64,000 bases of DNA from Modestobacter roseus (GCF_007994135.1 NZ_VLKF01000001.1:1302001-1366000), one strand, 5' to 3'. Numbered from the stretch's first letter, positions 34,340 to 43,204 are shown. Translations and numbers: made by a program. Notes: generated by a model from the sequence alone, not told the origin.

Positions 34340-35604
34340 AAGAAGGCGTGAGTCAGGTTACATCCCGCGCACCGTCGTGGGAAGGTCGTGCCACCACCTC
34401 CACCGCGGCCGGGCGGCCGGGCCGCGGTGGGTGGCTGGCGCTGCCGGCCGCCCTCGCGATGGCCGCGTCGGTGGCCGTCCACCTGGTGGCTGCGGCGGGC
34501 ATGGCCGCCCACTCGACCGTCCACGCGCTCGCCGTGCTCGGCATGGCGGCGCTGTGCGTGCCCTGCCTGGTGCACCTGGTCCTGGTGCCCGGACCACGGG
34601 TCTGGCGCCGGGTCGCGGCGTGGTCCGCGGGGATGCTCGCCGGGCACCCGGTGCTCCTGCTCACGGCAGCGCACCCGCACGGGGCGGTGGCGCTCCCGGT
34701 GGCGGCCGGCATGGTGCTGGCGCCCGCGCTGGCCCTCGGCACCAGCGTCCTCGCCACCCGGAGCGGGGGGCAGGTGGCGCCCTGCAGCCCGGCGGTGGGT
34801 TGCTCGTCTCACCGGGCGGGTCCGGCAGGTGAGCACGTACCCGGCGGCCACCTCGGCGGCGCTGAGCTGGTGGTTGGTCACCAGCTCGACCTCGCAGTCG
34901 ACGACCCGGGTCCGGCAGATCCCGCACGTGCCGCTCCGGCAGGAGAACGGGACGTCGGCGCCCGCGTCCCGCGCGGCGTCGAGCAGCCAGGTGGACCGGG
35001 GCACGGTCGTCACCGTCGCGGCACCGCCGGCCCGCACCCGCACCGTGCTCAGCCCTCCGACGGGCGCCGCCGCGGTGGGTGCGACGGCGAAGAACTCGGT
35101 GTGCACCCGCCGGTGCGGCACGCCCGGTGACGCCAGCACCGGCCGCAGCCCGCCCACCAGGCCAGCGGGCCGGCACAGCCACACGCCTGCCATCCGCGGC
35201 AGCGGGCCGTCGGCCGCGATCAGGCGGCGCCAGTCGTCCGCCGTCGGGCGGGTCGCACCCGGTGTGCGCGTGCAGACCCGGGTGACGGAGAGCCGCCCGG
35301 CGTGCTCCTCGGCCAGCCGGTCGACCTCGGCTCCGAACACCCGGGTCGACGGCGTCCGGTCCACCTGGACCAGCCGGATCCGGGCGCGGACGGCGACCCA
35401 CCGTCCGGGCCGGAAGGCGAACCGGCCCCGGACGGCGGCCGCCACCTCGAAGGTGACGGCCGCCGCGTGCGGGCCCAGCCGCTCGACCCGGGCGACGGGC
35501 AGCGGGTGGGGGATGGGAGAGGCCCAGACCTGCCGGTACACGTCGCTGCGGGTGTCCCCGCCCCACAGCGACTCGTCGTCGAAGCTGGACTGGTCGACCT
35601 CCAC
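34327..35604 (-). pseudogene. PaaE-like ferredoxin-reductase/ferredoxin protein, internally deleted
   Basis: An open frame of 425 codons whose first 275 resemble PaaE/Hmp-type oxidoreductases: a FAD-domain start (ARVERLGPHAAAVTFEV, FRPGRWVAV), then directly the last part of the NAD domain (RLVQVDRTPSTRVFGAEVDRLAEEHAGRL, VWLCRPAGLVGG). A [2Fe-2S] domain follows with all four Cys (CRSGTCGIC ... LTCRTRP). The FAD-binding RxYS and the glycine-rich nucleotide loop, about 90 residues, are absent in frame. Beyond LTCRTRP, near 34800, the frame runs antisense through the membrane gene and is probably not real. The true gene thus spans roughly 34800-35604. It lies downstream of the diiron fusion and may once have been its reductase. 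Confidence 0.6.
34348..35130 (+). CDS. Small membrane protein, four predicted helices; 3' end uncertain
   Basis: From GTG 34348 the first 140 residues contain four hydrophobic helices ([73 protein letters not shown]) separated by His-rich loops. I do not recognise a family; a metal or copper handling role is conceivable because of the histidines and the amine oxidase next door. After about residue 145 the frame runs antisense through a reductase gene to 35130 and looks non-coding. One extra base in the G6 run at 34765-34770 would end the protein at 34832 (about 161 residues), which is more natural. Confidence 0.55.
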   Translation: MSQVTSRAPSWEGRATTSTAAGRPGRGGWLALPAALAMAASVAVHLVAAAGMAAHSTVHALAVLGMAALCVPCLVHLVLVPGPRVWRRVAAWSAGMLAGHPVLLLTAAHPHGAVALPVAAGMVLAPALALGTSVLATRSGGQVAPCSPAVGCSSHRAGPAGEHVPGGHLGGAELVVGHQLDLAVDDPGPADPARAAPAGERDVGARVPRGVEQPGGPGHGRHRRGTAGPHPHRAQPSDGRRRGGCDGEELGVHPPVRHAR

Positions 35605-35766
35605 CGAGTCGATGTGCGAGGCGTCGGACGTGCGGCTGGGTGCCCTGGTGGGGCGGACGGCTGCGGACCCACCGCGCCGGGGGCGGGGCCGCCCCCGGGT
35701 CCAGCACCCGGCCCCGCCTGGGTCACCACCGGGTGTCCGGAGGGGCCGCCACCTGCTGGTGCCGGG

Positions 35767-36959
35767 TCACATGAAGTTGCGGGTGTGCAGCGCGGAGAGC
35801 TCGGTGGCCTCGTCGTCGGGGAAGCCGAGCCGGTGCAGCCGCTGCCGCCGGCCGTCGTCCATGGTCGCGTGCAGCCGCTGCACCGCCGCGTGCCCGCGGG
35901 CGATCGCCTCCGGCGTCCACTCGCCGGCGGCGAGCACCACGAGGGAGTCGAACACGTCGGCGTTGAGCCCGGCGGTGTCCACCAGCGCGTCGTGCCGGCG
36001 TTCGATCGCCGCGCGCAGCCGGCCGCGCAGGGTCGGGTCCAGCGCGCCCTCGTGCTCCAGGTGCGCGACGCCGAAGGCGACGTGCCGCGCCTCGTCGACC
36101 CGCGCCAGCCGGGTCACCTGCCGGGTCACCGGGTCGGGGGCGTGCTCGTCGAGGAAGCCGAGCAGCGACAGGAAGCTGCCCTCGCCGAGCACCGAGAGCA
36201 GGAACGAGGCCAGGGAGAAGTCGGCCTCGTTGAGCAGCGAGTTCAGCGACTCCCGCCCGCCGGCCGAGGAGGTGCCCAGCTGCCCACCGGTCATCAGCGC
36301 GCGACGGGTGAACACCTCCATGTGCCGGGCCTCGTCCGCCGCCTGGACGGCGAGCAGCTGCAGCACTTCCCGGAAGTGCGGGTGCACCCGTGCCAGCAGC
36401 CGCGCCGGGATGACGAGCGCGGCCTGCTCGTTCTCCACCAGGTACGTCATCACCTGCACGACGGCCGCCTCGACCTCGTCGGTGAGCGGCTCGGGGATCG
36501 TCCAGTCGACGGCGGTGGCCGGGTCCCACTGGGCGGCCGCGGCGTGCGCGTACAGCCGGGGTGCGAGGTCGGCCCAGACGACGTCGCGGTCGGCGATGTC
36601 GAACCCCGGTGCCGGCCCACCGGCCTCGACGAGGGCCCCGCGGGCGGCCAGGCCCCAGTGCGCGGGCGGGCGCCGGACGACGCCCTGCGGGGACGGGTCC
36701 CCGGCCCGCTCGGCGCCGGCCCAGCGCAGCTGCTCGGCGTCCCCGCGCACGACGTCGTACCCGCCGTCGGGGTCGACGCCGAAGCCGTGGCCCTCCGACC
36801 GGCACCAGGCGCGCAGGTGCACCCCCAGGGCCGGGTCGTCGCCACGCACCCGCAGCCGCCCCCGATCGGCACCCCGCGCAGGCCGCGCCGCACCAGCAGG
36901 TGGGCGCCGGCGTCGAAGCCCAGCCGGTGCAGGTCGACCAGCGCCGCCGGGGTGCTCAC
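35767..36959 (-). CDS. TusA-like domain fused to a ferritin-like diiron domain; one-base frameshift
   Basis: GTG 36959 (GTGA overlap with the PhnD-like stop) starts a frame giving DLHRLGFDAGAHLLVRRG. One extra G in the five-base run at 36859-36863 joins it to the downstream frame, giving 397 residues. Residues about 1-65 resemble TusA/SirA sulfur carriers (GGRLRVRGDDPALGVHLRAWC), but the CPxP cysteine is missing. Residues about 140-300 form a four-helix diiron domain with the complete Glu, Glu-x-x-His, Glu, Glu-x-x-His set (VENEQ, DEARHMEVF, LGEGSF, DEARHVAFG). An oxygenase or oxidase role is inferred. The PaaE-like reductase follows. The combination is not one I recognise. Confidence 0.72.
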
Positions 36960-37813
36960 GGCCGGTACCCCAGGGCCAGCACGCTCCCGTCGGGTCCGTA
37001 GAAGCCCGACTCGTCGACGGCGGTGGACAGCGGGCCGAAGCCGCTGGTGCGCCCCACCCGCCACTGGCGCAGCCCCTCCAGGTCCAGCAGCGGGCGCACG
37101 ACCGGGTCGCCGTAGGACATCGACAGGAGCAGCTCGACGAACCGGTCGGCCAGCCCGGGTGGGGCGGTGTCGACGATCGCCATCGTGCAGTGGTCGAACA
37201 CCGGGGTCTGGGCCAGCACGCGGGTGGCCCCGGCCGGCAGCACCCCCTCCTGGGTGAAGAGCAGGTGGTTGCCGTCGATCATGCAGGCGGCGTCGACCTC
37301 GCCGGCCATCAGCGCGCGGGCCGCGTCCCGCTCGCCGCCGACGTGGTCACCGTGCAGACCGACGCCCACGTCGAACCGGCGCACGGTCACGTCGGCGGTG
37401 TCCAGCCCCTGCCCGCGCAGGAAGGACAGCGGGAGCAGCGTCGCCTGCGGCGAGTCGACGGCGCCGGTGCCCACGGTGCGGCCGCTCAGCTCGGCGACGG
37501 CCCCGATGCCGGAGTCGGCGCGGACCACCACGACCGAGGTCAGGTCCTGGTCGGTGTCGCGCATGACCGCCGAGCGGACGCGGCGGCCCCGGGCGGCAGC
37601 CAGGCGCTCGGCGCGCACCCAGGCCAGCGGGGAGTTCCAGGCGGCGTCCAGCGACCCGGCGACCAGGTCCTCGACCTGCCGCTCGTAGTTCGAGTAGAGG
37701 ACGAAGTCGAAGGGCAGGCCGGCGTCGGCGAGCCAGGCGCGGAACCCCGCCCAGATGGTGACCACCTTCGGGTCGTAGGCGACTGCGCCCATCACCAGCA
37801 CGTCGCCGGGCAT
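36956..37813 (-). CDS. PhnD/SsuA-like substrate-binding-fold protein without signal peptide
   Basis: A 285-residue type II periplasmic-binding fold protein similar to phosphonate-binding PhnD: SNYERQVEDLVAGSLDAAWNSPLAWVRAERL, VVVVRADSGIGAVAELSGRTVGTG, ARALMAGEVDAACMIDG. It starts MPGDVLVMGAVAYDPK, with neither signal peptide nor lipobox, and no transporter genes accompany it, so it should be cytosolic. The ATG shares one base with the stop of the acyl-CoA-dehydrogenase-like gene (TGATG), and its own stop overlaps the diiron gene (GTGA). A binding-fold enzyme (as in Thi5-type proteins) or ligand-delivery subunit are possibilities. Confidence 0.75.
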   Translation of the reverse strand: MPGDVLVMGAVAYDPKVVTIWAGFRAWLADAGLPFDFVLYSNYERQVEDLVAGSLDAAWNSPLAWVRAERLAAARGRRVRSAVMRDTDQDLTSVVVVRADSGIGAVAELSGRTVGTGAVDSPQATLLPLSFLRGQGLDTADVTVRRFDVGVGLHGDHVGGERDAARALMAGEVDAACMIDGNHLLFTQEGVLPAGATRVLAQTPVFDHCTMAIVDTAPPGLADRFVELLLSMSYGDPVVRPLLDLEGLRQWRVGRTSGFGPLSTAVDESGFYGPDGSVLALGYRP

Positions 37814-38985
37814 CAGGCGGCACCGTCCTGGTCGGCCGCGGCGTCGAACAGCGGGAGGCCGAGGCTGAGCCGGCCGACGAAGTCGTGCAGTGCGGCGGTG
37901 GTGGGGGCCATCACCCGGGCGGCCAGCGAGTCGCGGAACCGGCGTTCGACCCCCAGCTCCTTGCGGAAGGCGGCGCCGCCGCACAGCCTCATCACCCCGT
38001 CGGCGACCTCGGCGGCGGCCTCGGCGGCCACCGCCTTGACCTCCAGCACCCGCAGCGTCGCGTCCGGGCGGCCGGCGCCCAACGCGGCGAGCGTGTCGGC
38101 GAGGAACGCCCGGACGCCGTCGACCCGCAGCTTGAGCCGGGCGAACTCGGCGCGGGGGAGCGGCTGCTCGGCCAGGGTGACACCCAGGTGCTCGAGCCGG
38201 GTGCGGGTGAGGTGGGCGACGGCGTCGGCGAGCAGGGCCTCCATCAGGCCGAGGGAGAAGGCGGCGTTGCCGACGAGGAAGGTCGGCAGCACGGTGCCGA
38301 GCGCGATGTCCAGGCCGGCGCCGTCCGGACCGAGCTGCGCCGACGCGGGGACGAGCGCACCGGCGGCCCGCACCGGCCGGGAGCTGTTGCCGCGCAGGCC
38401 CACGCCGTCGAAGTCGCCGGCCACGGTGACCTCGGGGGTGTCGGACGGCACGAGCCACAGGGTCATCGGGCCGGGCGCGGCCAGTGGCCGGCTCGACCAG
38501 ACGTAGCTGTCGGCCTCGCCGGCGGAGGTCACCCAGCTCTTGGCCGCGTCCAGCCGCACCCGGTCCCCGTCGGCGGCGGCGCTGCCCAGCGGCGTCCAGA
38601 AGTGGCTGCGCGACCCGGACTCGGAGAACGCCAGCGTGCTCAGGTGCTCGCCGCGGGCCACCGCCCGGCGGACGTCCTCGGGGCCGTGGGCCTCCAGGGC
38701 AGCGGTGGCCGCGTAGTGCATCAGCAGCACCATGCCGGTCGAGCCGTCCGCGGCGGCGACCTGCTCGACCACCTGCGCCACGTCGGCCAGCGTGCCGCCG
38801 GCCCCGCCGACCTCCGGCGCGCTGAGCAGGCCGAGCGCGCCCGCCCGGGCCAGTGCGTCGATGCCCTCCCGGGGGAAGCTCCCGGTCGCGTCGACCGTCG
38901 CGGCGGCGGGGGCGATCGTCTCGGTGACGACGGCGGTGACGCGGGTCAGGAGCTCCGGTCCGGGTGGGTTCGCAACGGTGATCAT
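37813..38985 (-). CDS. Acyl-CoA dehydrogenase-like flavoprotein lacking the catalytic Glu
   Basis: A 390-residue protein of the acyl-CoA dehydrogenase superfamily: N-terminal helices (ALARAGALGLLSAPEVGGAGG), the flavin-contact region TLAFSESGSRSHFW and the C-terminal GGAAFRKELGVERRFRDSLAARVMAPTT. The last motif normally reads like ARIYEGTSE, whose Glu abstracts the alpha proton; here it is VMAPTT. A classical acyl-CoA dehydrogenation is therefore unlikely, and the related flavin monooxygenases (DszC type) are an alternative. It is the first of four coupled leftward genes. ATG 38985. Confidence 0.82.
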   Translation of the reverse strand: MITVANPPGPELLTRVTAVVTETIAPAAATVDATGSFPREGIDALARAGALGLLSAPEVGGAGGTLADVAQVVEQVAAADGSTGMVLLMHYAATAALEAHGPEDVRRAVARGEHLSTLAFSESGSRSHFWTPLGSAAADGDRVRLDAAKSWVTSAGEADSYVWSSRPLAAPGPMTLWLVPSDTPEVTVAGDFDGVGLRGNSSRPVRAAGALVPASAQLGPDGAGLDIALGTVLPTFLVGNAAFSLGLMEALLADAVAHLTRTRLEHLGVTLAEQPLPRAEFARLKLRVDGVRAFLADTLAALGAGRPDATLRVLEVKAVAAEAAAEVADGVMRLCGGAAFRKELGVERRFRDSLAARVMAPTTAALHDFVGRLSLGLPLFDAAADQDGAA

Positions 38986-39142
38986 GACCCGATCCTGCCG
39001 TGCGGCGTCCCGCCCGCCCACCCCGGTTTCCGGTCGGTCCGGTCCGGACGCCGGGGACCGCTGGCAACCGTCCGGGCCGGTCGCGACGGGGCTGGTCACC
39101 GGCGAGCACTAACCTGATCCGCGAGGTGGAGGGGGAGCGGGG

Positions 39143-39808
39143 ATGACGAGGGCGGACGACCAGGCGGCCGGGGTCCCGGCGGGGCCGGCGACGGCAGCCG
39201 GTCGGGCGGGGCAGTGGGACCGGGACCAGCTCGGCGACCGCGTGTTCACCCTGCCCAACGCCCTCTCGGTGCTGCGGTTGCTCGGGGTCCCGCTGTTCCT
39301 CTGGCTGCTGCTGGGCCCGGAGGCCGACGGCTGGGCCGTCCTCGTGCTGATGGTCGCCGGGTTCACCGACTGGGCCGACGGGAAGCTGGCGCGGGGGCTG
39401 GGCCAGGCCAGCCGGCTCGGCGCGCTGCTCGACCCGGCCGCCGACCGGCTCTACATCGTCGCCACCCTGGTCGCCTTCGCGCTCCGCGAGGTCGTCCCGC
39501 TGTGGGTGGTGCTGGCCCTGCTGGGGCGGGAGGTCGTGCTCGGGGTGACCCTGCTGGCGCTGCGCCGTCGCGGGTGGCCGCCGCTGCAGGTGCACTACCT
39601 CGGCAAGGCCGCCACGTTCCTGCTGCTGTACGCCTTCCCCCTGCTGCTGCTGGCCGACGGCGAGGGCGCGCTGGCCTCGGCCGCGCGCCCGGTCGCCTAC
39701 GCGCTCACCGTCTGGGGCGGCGCGCTCTACGTCCTGGCCGGGGCCTTCTACGTCGTGCAGGCCGTCGGGCTGCTGCGCGGCGAGCGGCGCGGCGGGGCCC
39801 GGCGATGA
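39143..39808 (+). CDS. CDP-alcohol phosphatidyltransferase (PgsA2-like)
   Basis: A 221-residue integral membrane enzyme with the diagnostic CDP-alcohol signature DG-x2-AR-x8-G-x3-D-x3-D (DWADGKLARGLGQASRLGALLDPAAD) near residue 75 and five or six helices. It transfers a phosphatidyl group to an alcohol such as glycerol phosphate or phosphatidylglycerol. It corresponds in position to Rv1822 of M. tuberculosis. The stop overlaps the next ATG (ATGA). Confidence 0.93.
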   Translation: MTRADDQAAGVPAGPATAAGRAGQWDRDQLGDRVFTLPNALSVLRLLGVPLFLWLLLGPEADGWAVLVLMVAGFTDWADGKLARGLGQASRLGALLDPAADRLYIVATLVAFALREVVPLWVVLALLGREVVLGVTLLALRRRGWPPLQVHYLGKAATFLLLYAFPLLLLADGEGALASAARPVAYALTVWGGALYVLAGAFYVVQAVGLLRGERRGGARR

Positions 39809-40736
39809 GCGCACCGCCGCGGGGCCCCCGCTCACTGGGCTCCTCCCTGCTGGACCAGGTGCTCGCCGAGACGCTCGACCCCTCCTACGCGGAGGCCGCC
39901 GCCGCGCGGGCGGCCCGTGCGGCCGCCCAGCCCGGGCCCGGCGGCCCCGGCCGCGTCGCCGGCGGGGGCAGGTGCTGGTCGCCGCCACGCTCGCGGTGGC
40001 CGGCTTCCTCGCCGCGGTCACCTACCGCGAGGCCGCCGCCGGCGCCCAGGGCCGCGAGGTGGTGCGCGAGGCGCTGCGCGAGGACGTCCTCGACCGGTCG
40101 GAGACCACCGACGAGCTGGCCGTCCAGCTGGAGCGGCTGACCGGCGAGGTCGCCGACGCCCGGGAGGCCGCACTGGCGGCCAGCGTGGTCGGCCAGCGCG
40201 CGCTGGACCGGCTGGCGGTGGCCGAGCAGCAGGCGGGCACGGTGCCGGTCGAGGGCCCCGGCGTCGTGGTGACCCTGGGCAACGCGCCCCCGACGGCGGA
40301 CAGCGACCCGGTGGGCGGGTCCGAGGAGGTCGAGTTCGCCGGCATCGTGCAGGACCGCGACCTCCAGCAGCTGGTGAACGCCCTGTGGTCCGTCGGCGCC
40401 GAGGCGATCAGCATCAACGGTCAGCGGCTGGGCCCGACCTCGGCCATCCGGCAGGCCGGCGACGCCGTCCTCGTGGACTTCCGCCCGCTGGCCAGCCCGT
40501 ACGAGGTGTCGGCGATCGGCGACCCGGACACGCTGACCCGGGACCTGCTGAGCACGCCGGAGGCCACGCTGCTGGCGCAGTACACCCTCGACTTCGGCAT
40601 CGTGTTCGAGTACGTCCGCGAGGACTCCCTGGAGCTGCCGGCGGGCACCGGCGCCGAGCTGCGGCACGCGACGGTGCTCGACCCGCCCACCGGCTCGGGC
40701 TCGTCCGCGCCCTCGACCCCCAGCGACGGAGGCTGA
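39805..40736 (+). CDS. DUF881 family protein; one-base frameshift
   Basis: ATG 39805 begins SLLDQVLAETLDPSYAEAAA, the usual cytoplasmic start of actinobacterial DUF881 proteins. The remaining 254 residues (one transmembrane helix LVAATLAVAGFLAAVTY, then VPVEGPGVVVTLGNAP and INGQRLGPTSAI) are in the next frame. One more G in the run 39964-39968 restores a single 310-residue protein. The family is an extracytoplasmic, membrane-anchored protein of unknown function, often near cell-division genes. It is paired here with DUF1290 and a second DUF881 protein, as in mycobacteria (Rv1823-Rv1825). Confidence 0.85.
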
Positions 40737-40739
40737 CGC

Positions 40740-41072
40740 GTGATCCCGATCATCGGACTGGCGATCGGTGTGGTGCTGGGGCTGGTGCTGGACCCGAGCG
40801 TCCCGCTCTGGCTGCAGCCCTACCTGCCGATCGCCGTCGTCGCCGCGCTGGACGCGGTCTTCGGTGGGGTGCGCGCCCGGTTCGACGGCATCTTCGACGC
40901 CAAGGTCTTCGTGATCTCGTTCGTCTCCAACGTCGTCGTCGCCGCGCTGATCGTCTTCCTCGGTGACCAGCTCGGCGTCGGGGCGCAGCTGTCCACCGCC
41001 GTGGTCGTCGTCCTCGGCATCCGGATCTTCGGCAACGCGGCGGCGATCCGCCGCCACCTGTTCCGGGCGTGA
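40740..41072 (+). CDS. Small basic protein, DUF1290/Sbp family
   Basis: A 110-residue membrane protein with three hydrophobic segments (IPIIGLAIGVVLGLVL, YLPIAVVAALDAVFGGVRA, VFVISFVSNVVVAALIVFLGDQLG). It has the family's conserved DAVFGG and DxKVF patterns and a basic C-terminus. Function unknown. GTG 40740 starts three bases after the previous stop and its own stop overlaps the next GTG (GTGA). Confidence 0.93.
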   Translation: MIPIIGLAIGVVLGLVLDPSVPLWLQPYLPIAVVAALDAVFGGVRARFDGIFDAKVFVISFVSNVVVAALIVFLGDQLGVGAQLSTAVVVVLGIRIFGNAAAIRRHLFRA

Positions 41073-41851
41073 CCGAGCCCAGCCCGGCGCCGGGCACCCC
41101 GCCGGCGGACGGGCCGCCCGGCCCGACCCCGCTGCCGGCCCCGTGGCGGGGGCGGTTGGTCCGCGGGCGCCGGGGTCTGGTGGCCGCCGGCCTGATCAGC
41201 GTCCTGACCCTGCTGCTGGGCTTCGCCTTCGCGGTCCAGGTCCGCAGCGCCGACACGGCGGCCGCGCTGGCCGGCCAGCGGGAGGAGGACCTGGTCCGCA
41301 TCCTCGACGACCTCACCTCCCGCGAGCAGCGGTTGCGTCAGCAGCTCGAGGACCAGCGGACCGCGCAGGAGCAGCTGGGGAGCGCCGACAGCGCGTCGGC
41401 GGCCGCCCTGGCCGAGGCCCGGGAGCGCTCCCGGACCCTCGGGCTGCTCAACGGGACGCTCGCGGCGCAGGGACCGGGGCTGGAGATCAGCATCGCCGAC
41501 GCCGGCGACCGGATCGGGCCGGCCGACCTGATCAACCTGGTCCACGAACTCCGCGCCGCGGGCGCCGAGACGATGCAGATCGACGGGGTGCGGATCGGGG
41601 CCGACAGCGAGGTCACCGGCACCGCCGGGGACCTGTCCGTCGACGGCACGCCCGTGGAGGAGCCCTACACGGTGCTGGTCATCGGGCCCCCGCAGTCGAT
41701 GGAGACCGCGCTGAAGATCCCCAACGGCTCGGTCGACCGGCTGACCCGGCGGCTGGGCACGGTCGCCATCCGGCAGTCCGACCTGGTGGTGGTCGACGCG
41801 TTGCGGCCGGTGCGCACGCCTCAATACGCTGAGCCGTCCGACTCGGACTGA
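41069..41851 (+). CDS. DUF881 family protein, second copy
   Basis: A 260-residue protein with a short cytoplasmic Pro-rich start, one transmembrane helix (LVAAGLISVLTLLLGFAFAV), a coiled-coil-like segment (REEDLVRILDDLTSREQRLRQQLEDQ) and the DUF881 domain (LNGTLAAQGPGLEISI, ETMQIDGVRIGAD). The coiled coil suggests pairing with the other DUF881 protein encoded 330 bp upstream. GTG 41069 overlaps the DUF1290 stop. Confidence 0.93.
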   Translation: MTEPSPAPGTPPADGPPGPTPLPAPWRGRLVRGRRGLVAAGLISVLTLLLGFAFAVQVRSADTAAALAGQREEDLVRILDDLTSREQRLRQQLEDQRTAQEQLGSADSASAAALAEARERSRTLGLLNGTLAAQGPGLEISIADAGDRIGPADLINLVHELRAAGAETMQIDGVRIGADSEVTGTAGDLSVDGTPVEEPYTVLVIGPPQSMETALKIPNGSVDRLTRRLGTVAIRQSDLVVVDALRPVRTPQYAEPSDSD

Positions 41852-41902
41852 CCCCACCGCGGGGCGCCGTGCCGGCAGCCCGCGACCGACAGGAGCTGCC
41901 GC

Positions 41903-42307
41903 ATGACCACCCCCGACGACCGTCGTTACACCGACCAGCACGAGTGGGCGCTGGTCCACCGGGCCGACGGCGGCGCGACGGTGGTCCGGGTCGGCCTCAC
42001 CGACCACGCGCAGAGCGCGCTCGGGGACATCGTGTACGTCCAGCTGCCCGCCGTGGGCGACGACGTGGCGCCGGGGGCCCCGATCGGCGAGGTCGAGTCC
42101 ACCAAGTCGGTGTCGGACGTCTACTCGCCGGTGGCCGGGGTCGTGAGCGCGGTCAACGACGCGCTGGCCGACACCCCGGAGACGGTCAACGGCGATCCCT
42201 ACGGCGCCGGCTGGCTGGTGGAGGTCACCGTCTCCGGTGGCACCGGCGACCCGACCGAGGGCCTGCTCGACGCCGCGGCCTACCAGGCGCTCGTGGACGC
42301 CTCCTGA
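41903..42307 (+). CDS. gcvH: Glycine cleavage system H protein
   Basis: A 134-residue lipoyl-domain protein. The lipoylated residue is Lys68 in VESTKSVSD, and YTDQHEWA and GDIVYVQLP are family hallmarks. It shuttles the aminomethyl group between the P, T and L proteins of glycine cleavage. gcvP lies 3 kb downstream; gcvT is not in the window. ATG 41903 has AGGAG about nine bases upstream. Confidence 0.96.
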   Translation: MTTPDDRRYTDQHEWALVHRADGGATVVRVGLTDHAQSALGDIVYVQLPAVGDDVAPGAPIGEVESTKSVSDVYSPVAGVVSAVNDALADTPETVNGDPYGAGWLVEVTVSGGTGDPTEGLLDAAAYQALVDAS

Positions 42308-42588
42308 GCGCGCTGCCGGCGGGCTGAACGCGGCCCGGGCCCCTCCCGTCCCGCCACCGCGGGACGCGATCACTATCATCACCGCAGAGGTCGGGCGCTG
42401 CACCTGAGCGGCCGCACTCTCACCCTGTACGTGCGGTTGACCCTCGGGTCGGCCGCTGGTTCCATGATCCCCGGCCCGACCGCGACCCCGCGGTGGCCGA
42501 CCAGCGACGGGCCGTCCGGCTCGTCGTCCGCCGGCCGACCGCGGCCCTCCAGGCCGCGGCGGTGCCGCCTGCACCGGAGGAGACCGAC

Positions 42589-43107
42589 GTGCTCTGCACT
42601 CGATGTGGCCACCAGAACCCCGAGGGCAGCCGCTTCTGCGCCCAGTGCGGGGCGGCGCTGAGCCAGGAGCGCGTCGGAGAGTCGACCAGCATCATCCCGA
42701 AGGTCGGCGGGGAGGACTCCGGGGAGCAGGCCGAGGCGGTCGACACCACCGCCGACGCCCACGCCGGCGCCGTCGAGTCGCTGCCGGCCGGGTCGGCCCT
42801 GCTGGTGGTCAAGCGCGGGCCGAACGCCGGCAGCCGGTTCCTGCTGGACCAGGAGGTCACCACCGCCGGCCGGCACCCGGACTCCGACATCTTCCTCGAC
42901 GACGTGACCGTCAGCCGGCGGCACGTGGAGTTCCACCGCGAGGGCGGCGGCTTCACCGTGCACGACGTCGGCAGCCTCAACGGCACCTACGTCAACCGCG
43001 AGCCGGTCGACGTGGCCTCGCTGGCCGGCGGCGACGAGGTGCAGATCGGCAAGTTCCGGCTGGTCTACCTGACCGGGCCCCGCACCGGCGAGACCGCCGG
43101 CGCCTGA
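42589..43107 (+). CDS. garA: FHA-domain regulator GarA
   Basis: A 172-residue protein. A small zinc-ribbon-like segment at the N-terminus (CTRCGHQNPEGSRFCAQCG) precedes a Thr/Ser site, then the FHA domain follows with GRHPDSDIFLDD, SRRHVEF and LNGTYVN. GarA/OdhI, phosphorylated by Ser/Thr kinases at an ETTS motif, controls 2-oxoglutarate use. Here the matching motif reads ESTS (about residues 32-35). GTG 42589 has GGAGG eight bases upstream. The 281-bp upstream gap holds a TATCAT hexamer at 42374 that could be a -10 element. Confidence 0.92.
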   Translation: MLCTRCGHQNPEGSRFCAQCGAALSQERVGESTSIIPKVGGEDSGEQAEAVDTTADAHAGAVESLPAGSALLVVKRGPNAGSRFLLDQEVTTAGRHPDSDIFLDDVTVSRRHVEFHREGGGFTVHDVGSLNGTYVNREPVDVASLAGGDEVQIGKFRLVYLTGPRTGETAGA

Positions 43108-43151
43108 CCCGGCCGCGTCGCCCGGCGCCCGCTGGCGCCGGGCGGCGCACT

Positions 43152-43204
43152 GCCGCGGACGAGAGCCGCGGACGACGACCGCGGACGAGGCCGCGAACGA
43201 GGGA
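43152..43204. repeat. Degenerate 13-bp tandem repeat
   Basis: About four copies of a unit near gagccgcggacga fill the region between garA and the next start and run up to its ribosome-binding area. No function is evident. Confidence 0.6.

Noticed and set aside
34388-38506. A 1372-codon open frame on the plus strand
   Set aside because: It runs antisense to the reductase, diiron, PhnD-like and dehydrogenase-like genes, is Ser/Arg/Pro rich and has no domain. It is an artefact of few stops in very G+C-rich DNA.
39972-40736. Reading the first DUF881 gene from an internal GTG at 39972
   Set aside because: The upstream frame from 39805 has the family's typical start and an ATGA overlap with the previous gene. 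A single missing base explains the break better.
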